Shown here piece by piece: positions 23,301-31,547 of a stretch of DNA of 64,000 nucleotides (the stretch's first letter is position 1; every line of letters begins with the position of its first letter). The notes beneath the pieces were generated by a model. The model made no database searches. It was not told where the DNA came from and saw only the letters and a program-made list of their open reading frames with translations. The stretch comes from Desulfobacteraceae bacterium. GTDB lineage: Bacteria; Desulfobacterota; Desulfobacteria; Desulfobacterales; Desulfobacteraceae. The position numbers were made by a program, and so were the translations under genes. The stretch covers positions 397,901 to 461,900 of the forward strand of contig JADGFI010000001.1 of the NCBI GenBank assembly GCA_016743945.1. Reading direction: 5' to 3'.

Positions 23301-23843
23301 TTATTTTGATTTTTCGAATTTATACCAATTCGTTCCGGTGCCAGCAACAGGAATAAGGAACATCATACCGATAGCACCATTCTCATTTTTTACAATTAAG
23401 TTGTTTTTAGCTTTTGAAAAGCCCAAGGTACTCCATTCAGAGGCTAATACACCTTCTCTATTAATATTTTTTTTGATTTTGATTTTTATTAGACCATCTT
23501 CACAGTAAAAGTCATTCTTGTGTTTTAAAAAATCTTTAACATAGATCGCTTCGTCGTTGTTCCACAAGGTGATACTTAGGATTTCAGGTTCTTGAAATAA
23601 AAATGAGATGGACGTAACTTTATTTTTCAATTCGTAATCAGGGAATAATTTCCATGATAGCTCAGGTTCATAACCTGGGGTACTAGACACTCCGGTGTTG
23701 TTATATTTCCCTGAAATATTAACACAGTCTGTTGAGGATAAATGATGAATTTGTTCCCACTTATTGGGATATTCCTCATGAGTTGCACAAGAAGATATCA
23801 GCAATATGCTTAATAATGCGGTTAAAAAAAATGATAATTTCAT
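23301..23843 (-). CDS. putative lipoprotein of unknown function
   Basis: 180 residues from ATG 23843, which has an AGGAG site. The longer frame to 23972 adds an unsupported stretch. The N-terminus is a lipoprotein signal: MKLSFF, hydrophobic core, then LLISSC with the Cys near residue 20. The mature part is polar and predicted to be mostly beta. I recognise no family. The coding sequence is AT-rich, unlike the window's average, consistent with acquisition from elsewhere. Confidence 0.6.
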   Translation of the reverse strand: MKLSFFLTALLSILLISSCATHEEYPNKWEQIHHLSSTDCVNISGKYNNTGVSSTPGYEPELSWKLFPDYELKNKVTSISFLFQEPEILSITLWNNDEAIYVKDFLKHKNDFYCEDGLIKIKIKKNINREGVLASEWSTLGFSKAKNNLIVKNENGAIGMMFLIPVAGTGTNWYKFEKSK

Positions 23844-24144
23844 AGTACTCCTAAATCGAATGAGCACCTGGTCATCATATCTTGTCAATTTTAACGATAT
23901 CCGATTTAAAGCTTTTAATATTTTATTCAAGAATTCCTCAACAATATTTTCAGGTTTGCAAAGTGTTTTCAACAGTCAACATAATTGGAGAATAACACTC
24001 CCTGTCGGAATTTGTCCAGAGGAAGCTTATTACCTAATCAAACATATTTTTATTCCGATCAGAGAAAAAATCTCAGAATAATTTTGATATATTTAAGCTT
24101 CCAATGGGAAAACGCTTTAGATGAAAATTATTAGAAAAATAAAT
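23844..24144. other. 301-base gene-free stretch
   Basis: An AT-rich spacer between the lipoprotein and hydrolase genes, both on the minus strand. A plus-strand reading frame of 91 codons crosses it but has no ribosome site or recognisable motif. I see no other feature. Confidence 0.35.
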
Positions 24145-25050
24145 TTATTTCTGAACCTGATTTTTAGCGGTGCGGCTTTTAGCGACGGCTGAATTAGCCT
24201 GGTTACGTTGCAATCCTAAGAAGTTAATAATTTTATTTATTGCTTTGTCCATGTGATTGATCAGTGTGAAATGGTCCTCATCTTGAATAATGTGTAATTC
24301 TGCGTTGCTGAGTAGTTTGCTCGCCTTAATCATATCCTCATAGGTAAAACAATTTTCAGCAACAATTAGTAGTGTTGGAATTTGTATCTTTGATATTAGT
24401 GGCTTGAAAGAGTCCCATTTTGCTTCTTGTGTTCGAAGAGCTATCAACGACTTGGTATGAACATTTTCTAAACGGGATCCCATGGGTGCAGGGACGTCCA
24501 TTAGTGATTGCCAAAGTCTCATCCACTCAGCCCCCCCTAAGCGAAGAGTAGAAATTACGATATCATTTGACAGATTTACGTTTGAGTTTATCTCAAAACC
24601 TCCTAATATAAGCCCCATCAACCTTTTTGGATAATATTTAGCAACACCCAACGCAATTTTGGCTCCAAGTGAGTATCCGAAAATATATGCTTTATTGACA
24701 GATAATTGATCTAAAACAGAAATAATATCTAAAGAAAACTTTTCTAGTGTATAAGCTTCTGAACTTTTAGGCGAGCAACTCTTGCCATGGCCTCGAGGAT
24801 CAATTGCAATTACTTTATATTTTTCAGAAAGTGTGTCAGCATATCCAAGCTGAAACCACTCCTCTAAACTCATCCCAAAACCAAAGAGCAGAACAAGCGG
24901 TTTGCCTTCTCCAATGACTTTGTAATTAATGGTACATCCGTCGTTAATTGCAGTGCTTGTTTTGCTATTGTCTGCCATTGCCTTTTCACTGAAAATCATA
25001 AGGATATATATAATTGTTATTATTCCGATACTTATTGTTGTTTTAATCAT
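24145..25050 (-). CDS. exported alpha/beta hydrolase
   Basis: 301 residues with an N-terminal signal peptide (hydrophobic residues 5-20, AMA cleavage region). The hydrolase core includes the oxyanion-hole strand LVLLFGFGMSLEEW, then DPRGHGKS, the nucleophile elbow IFGYSLGAKIALG (Ser near residue 129), an acid in the LLIVAENC region and the catalytic His in DEDHFTLINH. The fold is shared by esterases, peptidases and dehalogenases, so the substrate is open. The C-terminal 20 residues are basic. The gene is AT-rich and stands alone between spacers in the accessory segment. Confidence 0.8.
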   Translation of the reverse strand: MIKTTISIGIITIIYILMIFSEKAMADNSKTSTAINDGCTINYKVIGEGKPLVLLFGFGMSLEEWFQLGYADTLSEKYKVIAIDPRGHGKSCSPKSSEAYTLEKFSLDIISVLDQLSVNKAYIFGYSLGAKIALGVAKYYPKRLMGLILGGFEINSNVNLSNDIVISTLRLGGAEWMRLWQSLMDVPAPMGSRLENVHTKSLIALRTQEAKWDSFKPLISKIQIPTLLIVAENCFTYEDMIKASKLLSNAELHIIQDEDHFTLINHMDKAINKIINFLGLQRNQANSAVAKSRTAKNQVQK

Positions 25051-25436
25051 TCTTCCCAGATCAAACCTTATGATAGATAATGATTAACAGACCCGGCTAC
25101 CCTTCATAGCTCGTTATCTAACTGGATATCTAACTCATTATCTTGGGTCCGCATTATTCCTTTATATGATCAACGGCATACCAGGATTGCTAAATCGTGT
25201 AAAGAGATATCATAAATTCAAGTTAATACAACTTACCTGACCCCGGCAACTTCGTTGGTTACACTTGATTTCTGGATTCCATATGTCTGTTGTAATGTTC
25301 ATTACAAGAATGTTATCATGCCAATCGCTTGAGTTCGATCTGTACTGAATGACGATGTTCAATTTCAAGACAGGCAGGTCACGTTGCTGCATCAAAACGA
25401 ATTGAATGAAGAAGCAGAGGATGAGGTAGATGTATA
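25051..25436. other. 386-base gene-free stretch containing an 18-bp palindrome
   Basis: No convincing gene is present. The stretch holds the palindrome at 25290-25307 and a short direct repeat of TATCTAACT near 25115-25135. It may represent the left edge of the element that brought in the integrase fragment. Confidence 0.35.
25290..25307. repeat. 18-bp palindrome flanking the integrase fragment, left copy
   Basis: TTGTAATGTTCATTACAA is a perfect eight-base inverted repeat around TT. A second copy with two changes sits at 25869-25886, directly after the stop of the integrase-like gene. The pair encloses about 560 bases. It may be a recombination core, the ends of a small element, or paired regulator sites. 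Confidence 0.6.
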
Positions 25437-25868
25437 ATGAGTGAACCTAAGAGTGAAATCACATTCGGTGACTGTGTAAAAATATTGGAAGAGATTAAAG
25501 CTGAGGGACATATAACAGAGTATCGTCAGGGAATGATCATGCTGTTCGCAAGTTTAAACCCGAAAGAAGTGGAAGCATTAAAGCGCAGTGATGTACGCAT
25601 GAATGGGAATAGAATCGTAGTTGAGTCGAGAACAAAGAATCGCCTGCAACCCCTTTACCCGCTTCTTAAACGAGTCTTTGAGAATATATTTGAGGAGAAA
25701 GAATATGAAAGACAGGATAAGATATTCCCCATTTGGAATCCCAAGAAATGGGAAGTGGTTCTCAAACCCTATGAGGATTTCATCCCCCATTCAAAGATGA
25801 AACCCTCTGTTACACTGAGTACTTTCTCTCGAGTTCACCGGGACACTATGAAAGAGATGCAAGAATAA
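25437..25868 (+). CDS. tyrosine recombinase-like fragment, probably inactive
   Basis: 143 residues. The section RQGMIMLFASLNPKEVEALK, then SDVRMNGNRIVVESRTKNR and LQPLYPLLKRVFE, follows the start of a phage-integrase catalytic domain (i.ll..tGlR..E...L...Di, then K-beta strand and iPl...l). The usual GlR with the first catalytic Arg reads LNP here, and the C-terminal H..R...Y boxes are reduced to FSRVHRDTMKEM without a Tyr. It is far shorter than a full integrase of 300-400 residues. It is therefore a remnant or a protein reused for another purpose. It sits in AT-rich DNA between two related palindromes. Confidence 0.5.
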   Translation: MSEPKSEITFGDCVKILEEIKAEGHITEYRQGMIMLFASLNPKEVEALKRSDVRMNGNRIVVESRTKNRLQPLYPLLKRVFENIFEEKEYERQDKIFPIWNPKKWEVVLKPYEDFIPHSKMKPSVTLSTFSRVHRDTMKEMQE

Positions 25869-25886
25869 TTGTAGTGTTTATTACAA
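25869..25886. repeat. 18-bp palindrome flanking the integrase fragment, right copy
   Basis: TTGTAGTGTTTATTACAA matches the copy at 25290 in 16 of 18 positions. It starts at the base after the integrase fragment's TAA. No run of T follows, so it is not a typical terminator. Confidence 0.6.
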
Positions 25887-26080
25887 TTTATAAGTAGGCA
25901 TAAAATGCCAGGGATAAAAGGCTTTGATGAATTGGGTGCTGTCCTGTGTCACATAGGGGTTTTATATGCCCCACGGCTAAGGCTGTGAAAGGGTTTAACG
26001 ATGCTGTGGCAGAAGGCAAAGTTGTCGCAGGGTGTTTTTGACCTGTTAACGAAAGAGAGATTTCACGATTCCCCACCAAT

Positions 26081-26118
26081 AAAAAAGACAGAACCAATTT
26101 AATGACCCTGCCTTTTTT
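26081..26118 (-). terminator. terminator after the PEP-CTERM lectin gene
   Basis: On the minus strand AAAAAAGGCAG pairs with CTGTCTTTTTT (one imperfect pair) about 20 bases after the lectin stop and ends in a T run. The symmetric A/T arms would also allow it to work from the other side. Confidence 0.5.
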
Positions 26119-26137
26119 ATGTTGAACTATGTTGAAT

Positions 26138-26671
26138 CTATGCTTTTCTTCTGCTAATTTTTGCAAGCCCTAAAAGACCAAGGCCAAAGAGAAACATTGT
26201 GGCTGGTTCTGGGACAGGATTTTGATCAAATTCAACAACATACCCAGCCATATATCTTCCGTTTTCCATATCATCCCAAACACCGCGGTTTGGCCAGAAG
26301 TGGAGATAATGTTGAGTACCACCGACCCCATTGTTCGGTTCATTCGGAGAATACCAGTTCTCAAAATTCCATACTTCACCCGTTACCCATTTCCAGGTTC
26401 CTTCGGTTTCATGATCGGATCCACCAAGCCAATACGACTTAGGGGAATTAGTACCCGCAACTAAGCTCCACACAAATTCATTTTCCTTTGCGCTGGTAAT
26501 CGTTGCAAGATAACCACCTTTAAAAAAGGCATCATCCCTTGCTGTTTCCCAATGAAGAACAGGTTCTTTTGTTACTACATCATACCAATGACCATCCCAT
26601 TCAATTGGAGTTGCACTTGCACTTGCACCCAATAATAAAAATACACAAAATATCATTAAAAATCTTTTCAT
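26138..26671 (-). CDS. C-type lectin domain protein with PEP-CTERM anchor
   Basis: 177 residues: signal peptide (MKRFLMIF..., cleavage near ASA-T), a C-type lectin fold at about 25-150 with the WxxA start (HWETARDDAFFKGGYLATI), SYWLGGSD and NEPNN typical of the calcium site, and a PEP-CTERM tail (VPEPATMFLFGLGLLGLAK, then basic SRRK). PEP-CTERM proteins are cut by an exosortase at the membrane and usually go to the cell surface or extracellular matrix. No exosortase gene is in this window. A candidate sigma-54 promoter lies about 80 bases upstream, which agrees with the known link between PEP-CTERM genes and PrsK/PrsR-type sigma-54 control. Confidence 0.88.
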   Translation of the reverse strand: MKRFLMIFCVFLLLGASASATPIEWDGHWYDVVTKEPVLHWETARDDAFFKGGYLATITSAKENEFVWSLVAGTNSPKSYWLGGSDHETEGTWKWVTGEVWNFENWYSPNEPNNGVGGTQHYLHFWPNRGVWDDMENGRYMAGYVVEFDQNPVPEPATMFLFGLGLLGLAKISRRKA

Positions 26672-26750
26672 TATTATTTCTCGCTTTTTGTTTTATTTAA
26701 AGACTCAACTTGAGTTAGTTTGCTACACATTTCAATATGCATAAATATTA

Positions 26751-26766
26751 AGCAATGTCTATGCCA
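26751..26766 (-). promoter_or_regulatory. candidate sigma-54 (-24/-12) promoter of the lectin gene
   Basis: Read on the minus strand, TGGCATAGACATTGCT has GG and GC ten bases apart, as in the consensus TGGCAC-N5-TTGC. Transcription would begin near 26740, leaving a leader of about 70 bases before ATG 26671. The -24 box overlaps a palindrome-like ATGCCACAATGTG that is repeated in perfect form at 26911. Confidence 0.5.
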
Positions 26767-26910
26767 CAATGTGTCATTCAAATTTTTTAAAAGACTAATT
26801 GTGCCAACTATCTGTTTTTTATGAATTTTGATCATTTTGGATGATTTTATAATGATTGGTTGCCGATAAATGGAAAATATTTATTGTGAAAAAAAATTCT
26901 TAAATATAAT

Positions 26911-26939
26911 ACTTTAATGCCACAATGTGGCATTAAAGT
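26911..26939. promoter_or_regulatory. 14-bp perfect inverted repeat, candidate enhancer site
   Basis: ACTTTAATGCCACA, one central A, then its reverse complement (26926-26939). The core ATGCCACAATGTGGCAT recurs with one change in its palindrome at 26761-26777. At roughly 170 bases upstream of the candidate sigma-54 promoter this is where an NtrC-type activator would bind. The remainder of 26672-27103 shows no gene. Confidence 0.45.
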
Positions 26940-27103
26940 TCGCATTCCAAAATCCGTTATTTCAATGACTGATATCCGAAGCCTGAATTCAATTGGTGCT
27001 CTGTATGGCACCAACGCTTTTTTTTCTTGTGCCCTGGCTTGGGATGGTCCGGGTGTTGACATGGCCTTGGGAATATCGCATTCTTAGGGGTGAGGAGGGA
27101 CCC

Positions 27104-27883
27104 ATGAAACAAGACAAGACCCGGATAACCATTATGACCATGAATCTTCGATTTGGTCTTGCCCCGGATGGTGAAAATGGATGGCAGTATCGAAAGCCCT
27201 TGGTGGCAGAGGTCCTTAAAAAATATTCAGCCGATTTTTTGGGGTTTCAGGAGGCCAATCATTTCCAGGCGGATTTTTTAAGCCGGGCGTTGCCAGGGTA
27301 TCAGGTTTTGGGGCAGCACAACAAAGCCCTTGACTGGTGGCAGAGCAATCTGATTGTTTTCCACCGGTCATGGAAGTGTCTGGAACAAAAACACTATTTT
27401 TTGAGTGACACCCCGGATGTGACCTCCAAACTGGCGGGCTCAAAGTGGCCCCGGCAATGCGTGATCGGCCTGTTTCAACGAGAAAACGACCAGATTATAG
27501 TGGCCAATACCCATTTTGATTTTGATCCGATTGTCCAGGAAAAGAGTGCTGGATTGGTCATGAATTTTTTGTCGGAGTTTACCACGGGACTGCCCGTTGT
27601 TATCGTTGGTGATTTTAATGCCAACCCAGGTTCCCCGGCCCATGTGCTGTTTAAAACCCAGGGGTTTGACATGGTGTTTGACCCGGTGTTAGACCCGGTG
27701 TTAGATCAGGGGATCACCACCACCTTCCATGGGTTTGGAGGCAGGGATAAGGGAGAACAGATTGATTGGATTCTTTACAAGGGGGGCCTGACATCCGTTT
27801 CCCAGCAGGTGGTGACAGATTCTTTTTCAAACCGATTCCCCTCGGACCATTATCCTGTCCGGGCTGGGTTTGTTTGGCCTTGA
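27104..27883 (+). CDS. endonuclease/exonuclease/phosphatase (EEP) family protein
   Basis: 259 residues from ATG 27104, behind a GAGGAGGG site. The longer frame from 26993 lacks one. EEP landmarks are MTMNLRFG with the active-site Asn, FLGFQEAN with the metal Glu, VANTHFDFD, VVIVGDFNANPGSP with the catalytic Asp and Asn, IDWILY and the closing SDHYPV with the general base Asp-His. Members hydrolyse phosphodiester or phosphate esters in nucleic acids, inositol lipids or sphingomyelin, and the substrate of this one is unknown. A 12-base tandem repeat near 27680 duplicates the residues DPVL. No signal peptide is seen. Confidence 0.88.
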   Translation: MKQDKTRITIMTMNLRFGLAPDGENGWQYRKPLVAEVLKKYSADFLGFQEANHFQADFLSRALPGYQVLGQHNKALDWWQSNLIVFHRSWKCLEQKHYFLSDTPDVTSKLAGSKWPRQCVIGLFQRENDQIIVANTHFDFDPIVQEKSAGLVMNFLSEFTTGLPVVIVGDFNANPGSPAHVLFKTQGFDMVFDPVLDPVLDQGITTTFHGFGGRDKGEQIDWILYKGGLTSVSQQVVTDSFSNRFPSDHYPVRAGFVWP

Positions 27884-27933
27884 CCAGCGTTTCAATATAA
27901 TTTTTTCAAAAAAAATAAATCTGAAAGGAAAAG

Positions 27934-28782
27934 ATGACACAAAATCAACACTATACCCATTGGCAGCACAGACTCCATGAAATTATTTTTGAGGCGGATA
28001 CCCGGGCCGGGAAATATTTTGATATTTTTTTGATTCTGGCGATTCTTCTAAGTGTATTGGTGGTGATGATGGACAGTGTGTCTGCCATAAACCGTGCCCA
28101 TGGAACCGGGCTTTTGATGGTGGAATGGGGGGTTACCCTCTTGTTTACCCTGGAATATCTGTTGCGGTTGATTTGCGTGAAAAAACCGCTTAAATACGCT
28201 ATCAGTTTTTTAGGAGTGGTGGATCTTCTGGCTATTTTACCCACCTATCTTTCTTTGTTTGTACCGGGCAGTCACTATCTTGTTGTCATCCGGGTACTGA
28301 GGGTATTACGGATTTTCAGGGTGCTTAAGCTGGCAACCTACCTGGGTGAGGCCTCAGTTTTGATCCGGGCCTTGAAGGCCAGCCGGCGCAAGATTATTGT
28401 TTTTTTGATCACGGTGCTGACCCTGGTGATCATTTTTGGGTCCCTCATGTATTTGATTGAAGGGGGAGCCAACGGGTTTACCAGTATTCCCAAAAGTATC
28501 TATTGGGCCATTGTTACCATGACCACCGTGGGGTATGGGGATATCTCTCCAAAAACCGGAATGGGCCAAACCATGGCCGCCATGGTAATGATCTTGGGCT
28601 ATGGGATTATTGCCGTGCCCACGGGTATTGTGACCTCGGAAATAACCCGGGCAGCCCAAAAGGGGGTAACCACCCAGGTTTGTCCCGAGTGCATGGCAGA
28701 AGGCCATGACCTGGATGCCCGGTTTTGCAAACATTGTGCAGCTCAACTCAATTTATCTCCTGGTGAGGTGATCACCAGATGA
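27934..28782 (+). CDS. voltage-gated potassium channel with C-terminal zinc ribbon
   Basis: 282 residues with six membrane segments. S4 carries regularly spaced arginines (VIRVLRVLRIFRVLKL) and the pore has the selectivity filter TTVGYGD near residue 200, as in KvAP-like bacterial channels. The cytoplasmic tail holds CPECMAEGHDLDARFCKHC, a zinc-ribbon motif absent from most such channels. The GAAAGG ribosome site supports ATG 27934. The stop overlaps the hrpB start by four bases, so the two are translated together although no functional link is known. Confidence 0.92.
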   Translation: MTQNQHYTHWQHRLHEIIFEADTRAGKYFDIFLILAILLSVLVVMMDSVSAINRAHGTGLLMVEWGVTLLFTLEYLLRLICVKKPLKYAISFLGVVDLLAILPTYLSLFVPGSHYLVVIRVLRVLRIFRVLKLATYLGEASVLIRALKASRRKIIVFLITVLTLVIIFGSLMYLIEGGANGFTSIPKSIYWAIVTMTTVGYGDISPKTGMGQTMAAMVMILGYGIIAVPTGIVTSEITRAAQKGVTTQVCPECMAEGHDLDARFCKHCAAQLNLSPGEVITR

Positions 28783-31433
28783 AATCCCAGGCTTTTTGTT
28801 TGCAGGCGCTTGGAAAAGACCTGCCCGTGACCTTGGCTATTCCCGATCTTATCCGGGCGTTGGCATTTGAAAAACGAGCCGTTCTCCAAGCCCCTCCCGG
28901 TGCAGGTAAAACCACGTTTGTTCCCCTGGCCCTGCTGGATCAGCCCTGGCTATCGGGGAAAAAAATTGTCATGCTGGAGCCCAGGCGTCTGGCGGCCAAG
29001 GCCTGCGCTGCTCATATGGCCTGGATGCTGGGGGAATCCCCTGGCCAGACCGTCGGATACCAGATTCGCATGGAGCGGCGCATTGGTCCCGATACCCGCA
29101 TTGAGGTAATAACCGAAGGAATATTGACCCGGCGGATCCAGGCAGATCCCTCCCTGGAAAGAGTGGGGCTTGTGATTTTTGATGAATTCCATGAACGCCA
29201 TATCCACAGCGACCTTGGCCTGGCCTTCTGCCTGGAGGCCGCAGAGGTCTTTAACCAGGATTTGCGTATCCTGGTCATGTCTGCCACCGTGGACATGGCA
29301 GCCATGTCTGCTCTCATGGACAATGCCCCCATGGTTGCTTCCCAGGGCAGGAGCTATCCGGTTGTCACCCACTATCTGTCCCCGGAGGCAGCAGCCCCGG
29401 CCAGGAGACATCCTTACCCAAATCAGGACCGGTACCGTGGTATCAGGTCGGCCTGTCTGTCGGCAGTTGAAAAGAGTCTGGCCCAGGAATCCGGTGATAT
29501 CCTGGTTTTTCTTCCCGGCGTCCGGGAGATCAAAAATATGGCCCAGGCGTTGAAAAGCCTTCTGCCCTTGACTCAGTCTGGCCAACCCAGCTCGGAAATC
29601 TCCATTTTGCCCCTTTTCGGGAATTTGTCCCGGACCGACCAGGCGGCCGCCATTGCGCCCTCCCTGCCGGGCCACCGGAAAATAGTTCTGGCAACCGCCA
29701 TTGCAGAAACCTCCCTCACCATAGAGGGGGTCCGGGTGGTGGTGGATACGGGACTCATGCGGGTGCCTCGATTCTCGCCGGGCACCGGCATGGGTCAGCT
29801 GGATACAATTCTTGTGTCCCGGGCATCGGCAGATCAGCGTCGTGGCCGGGCAGGAAGAACCGGCCCTGGGGTCTGCTACAGGATCTGGTCCCGGCATCTG
29901 GACCAGGGATTGGTCCCCTTTAACCGCCCGGAAATTCTGTCTGCCGATTTGACCTCCCTTGTTCTGGAACTGGCCCAATGGGGGGTATCTGACCCCAAGA
30001 CCCTTAAATGGCTGGACCTGCCACCGGAAACTTCCTTTGCCCATGCAAAAGCCCTGCTGATACAGTTAAAGGGGCTGGACACCCATGGCCGTATCACCCC
30101 CCATGGCCGCAAGCTTTTATCCGCCGGGGTCCACCCGAGACTGGCCCATATGATTCTTAAAGCAGATCAGATGGGTCAGGGCCGTCTGGCCTGCCGACTG
30201 GCCGCACTTTTGGGGGAACGGGATATCCTTTTGGGGACCTGTGACCCGGATATCCGCCTCCGTCTGGAGGTTCTGGTCTCTCTGTCGTCTGGTCGATCTT
30301 TATCCAGATCTTCTAAAGGAGGGGGAAACAAAACGACCTTAACCCACGACCTGGTCACGAGTTTCAATGAATCCCTGGTTCGCACCATTCTGAAAAATGC
30401 CGCCAAAATAGAGAAAGACCTCAATATTAACTCCGCGGGTATAAACATGGAACTTTCTGGATCTGTACTGGCGTTTGCCTGGCCCGGTCGGGTGGCTAAA
30501 AAACGAAATAACAAAGACCTTTCCTTTTTAATGGCATCGGGGAGCGGGGCGTTTTTCAGATCTGCCAATTCCCTGTCCTTTCTTTCCTATATCGTTGCCG
30601 TTCACCTGGATGGCAATCCGCGAAATGCCGGAATTTTTCTGGCAGCTCCCTATTCAGAAAAAGATCTGGAACAGGAATTTAAGGACCAGATTCAGACCCA
30701 GGAAGAATGTTTCTGGAATAAACAGACCCAATCGGTACAGTCGGTTTTGAAGGCCCGTTATGGTAAGCTTGTCATCCGGGAAACAATGGTGGCAAATCCG
30801 GACCCCGAAGCTGTTCGTGCCGGTATGATCCAGGGAATCCAGGAAACAGGTCTGGATATTCTGCCCTGGACCAAAAAGTTGCGGCATTTCCAGGAGCGGG
30901 TCGTGTTCTTAAAAAATTGCGGCCATTTTTCCGGGTTGCCGGATTTGTCCGATATGGCCCTGTCGGGAAACCTTTTCCAATGGCTGGGCCCGTTTTTGGA
31001 CCATGTCCACTCGGCAACCGGGCTAAGGCAGGTGGATTTGTCATCTGCCCTGACCAGTCTTTTGACCTGGGAACAGCAGCAGGCCCTTCACCTCCATGCC
31101 CCTACCCATTTGACGGTGCCCTCGGGATCACGGATCTTTCTCCAATATCTGGGCGCTAACGGGCTTTTAAAATCCCCGGTTCTGGCAGTCCGGCTTCAGG
31201 AAATGTTTGGCCTGACAAAGAGCCCTGCCATTGCCCGGGGTAAGATCCCGATCACCCTCCATCTGCTTTCTCCTGCCGGTCGGCCCGTCCAGATTACCCA
31301 GGATCTGGAAAGCTTCTGGAAAAACACTTACCCTGCTGTGAAAAAGGATTTAATGGGCCGGTATCCCAAACATTATTGGCCTGAAGATCCCTTGTCAGCA
31401 GAACCGATGAAGAGAGCGAAGCCCAGGGGATAG
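28779..31433 (+). CDS. hrpB: ATP-dependent RNA helicase HrpB
   Basis: 884 residues, slightly longer than the usual 810-850. DExH-box motifs are in order: Walker A APPGAGKTTFVPLALL, motif Ia MLEPRRLAAKACA, motif II DEFHERHIHSDL, motif III VMSATVDM, motif V ATAIAETSLTI and motif VI RGRAGRTGPGVCYRIW. The HA2-like and HrpB-specific C-terminal domains follow, ending with WPxDP-like YWPEDPLSAEP. HrpB is a cytoplasmic helicase of unclear role. The gene overlaps the potassium channel gene. A 25-residue extension precedes the helicase core, so a later start is possible. Confidence 0.93.
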   Translation: MKSQAFCLQALGKDLPVTLAIPDLIRALAFEKRAVLQAPPGAGKTTFVPLALLDQPWLSGKKIVMLEPRRLAAKACAAHMAWMLGESPGQTVGYQIRMERRIGPDTRIEVITEGILTRRIQADPSLERVGLVIFDEFHERHIHSDLGLAFCLEAAEVFNQDLRILVMSATVDMAAMSALMDNAPMVASQGRSYPVVTHYLSPEAAAPARRHPYPNQDRYRGIRSACLSAVEKSLAQESGDILVFLPGVREIKNMAQALKSLLPLTQSGQPSSEISILPLFGNLSRTDQAAAIAPSLPGHRKIVLATAIAETSLTIEGVRVVVDTGLMRVPRFSPGTGMGQLDTILVSRASADQRRGRAGRTGPGVCYRIWSRHLDQGLVPFNRPEILSADLTSLVLELAQWGVSDPKTLKWLDLPPETSFAHAKALLIQLKGLDTHGRITPHGRKLLSAGVHPRLAHMILKADQMGQGRLACRLAALLGERDILLGTCDPDIRLRLEVLVSLSSGRSLSRSSKGGGNKTTLTHDLVTSFNESLVRTILKNAAKIEKDLNINSAGINMELSGSVLAFAWPGRVAKKRNNKDLSFLMASGSGAFFRSANSLSFLSYIVAVHLDGNPRNAGIFLAAPYSEKDLEQEFKDQIQTQEECFWNKQTQSVQSVLKARYGKLVIRETMVANPDPEAVRAGMIQGIQETGLDILPWTKKLRHFQERVVFLKNCGHFSGLPDLSDMALSGNLFQWLGPFLDHVHSATGLRQVDLSSALTSLLTWEQQQALHLHAPTHLTVPSGSRIFLQYLGANGLLKSPVLAVRLQEMFGLTKSPAIARGKIPITLHLLSPAGRPVQITQDLESFWKNTYPAVKKDLMGRYPKHYWPEDPLSAEPMKRAKPRG

Positions 31434-31493
31434 TTGATAAAAGGAAATTTTGGTTTTTAGTTTCTGCCTTGTCATGGGGTTTGCCGTATTTTG

Positions 31494-31524
31494 AATCCCT
31501 GTCAAGCCTTGCCTGGCAGGGATT
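31494..31524. terminator. possible terminator between hrpB and the chemoreceptor gene
   Basis: AATCCCTG (31494-31501) pairs with CAGGGATT (31517-31524), and part of the loop can pair too. A T-rich but interrupted stretch follows on the plus strand, so it is best suited to hrpB. The two genes converge here. Confidence 0.4.
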
Positions 31525-31547
31525 TACTGTTATTATTATGCTTTTTT

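Noticed and set aside
25900..26060. Possible riboswitch or structured RNA between the integrase fragment and the lectin gene
   Set aside because: Some GC-rich paired stretches are present, but I could not match a known riboswitch consensus or a regulated gene on the right strand.
26993..27103. Hydrophobic N-terminal extension of the EEP protein
   Set aside because: The strong GAGGAGGG site points to ATG 27104, and the extension has no homologous pattern.
28950..30044. Long minus-strand frame (364 codons) inside hrpB
   Set aside because: It is explained by the codon composition of hrpB, whose helicase motifs are all present.
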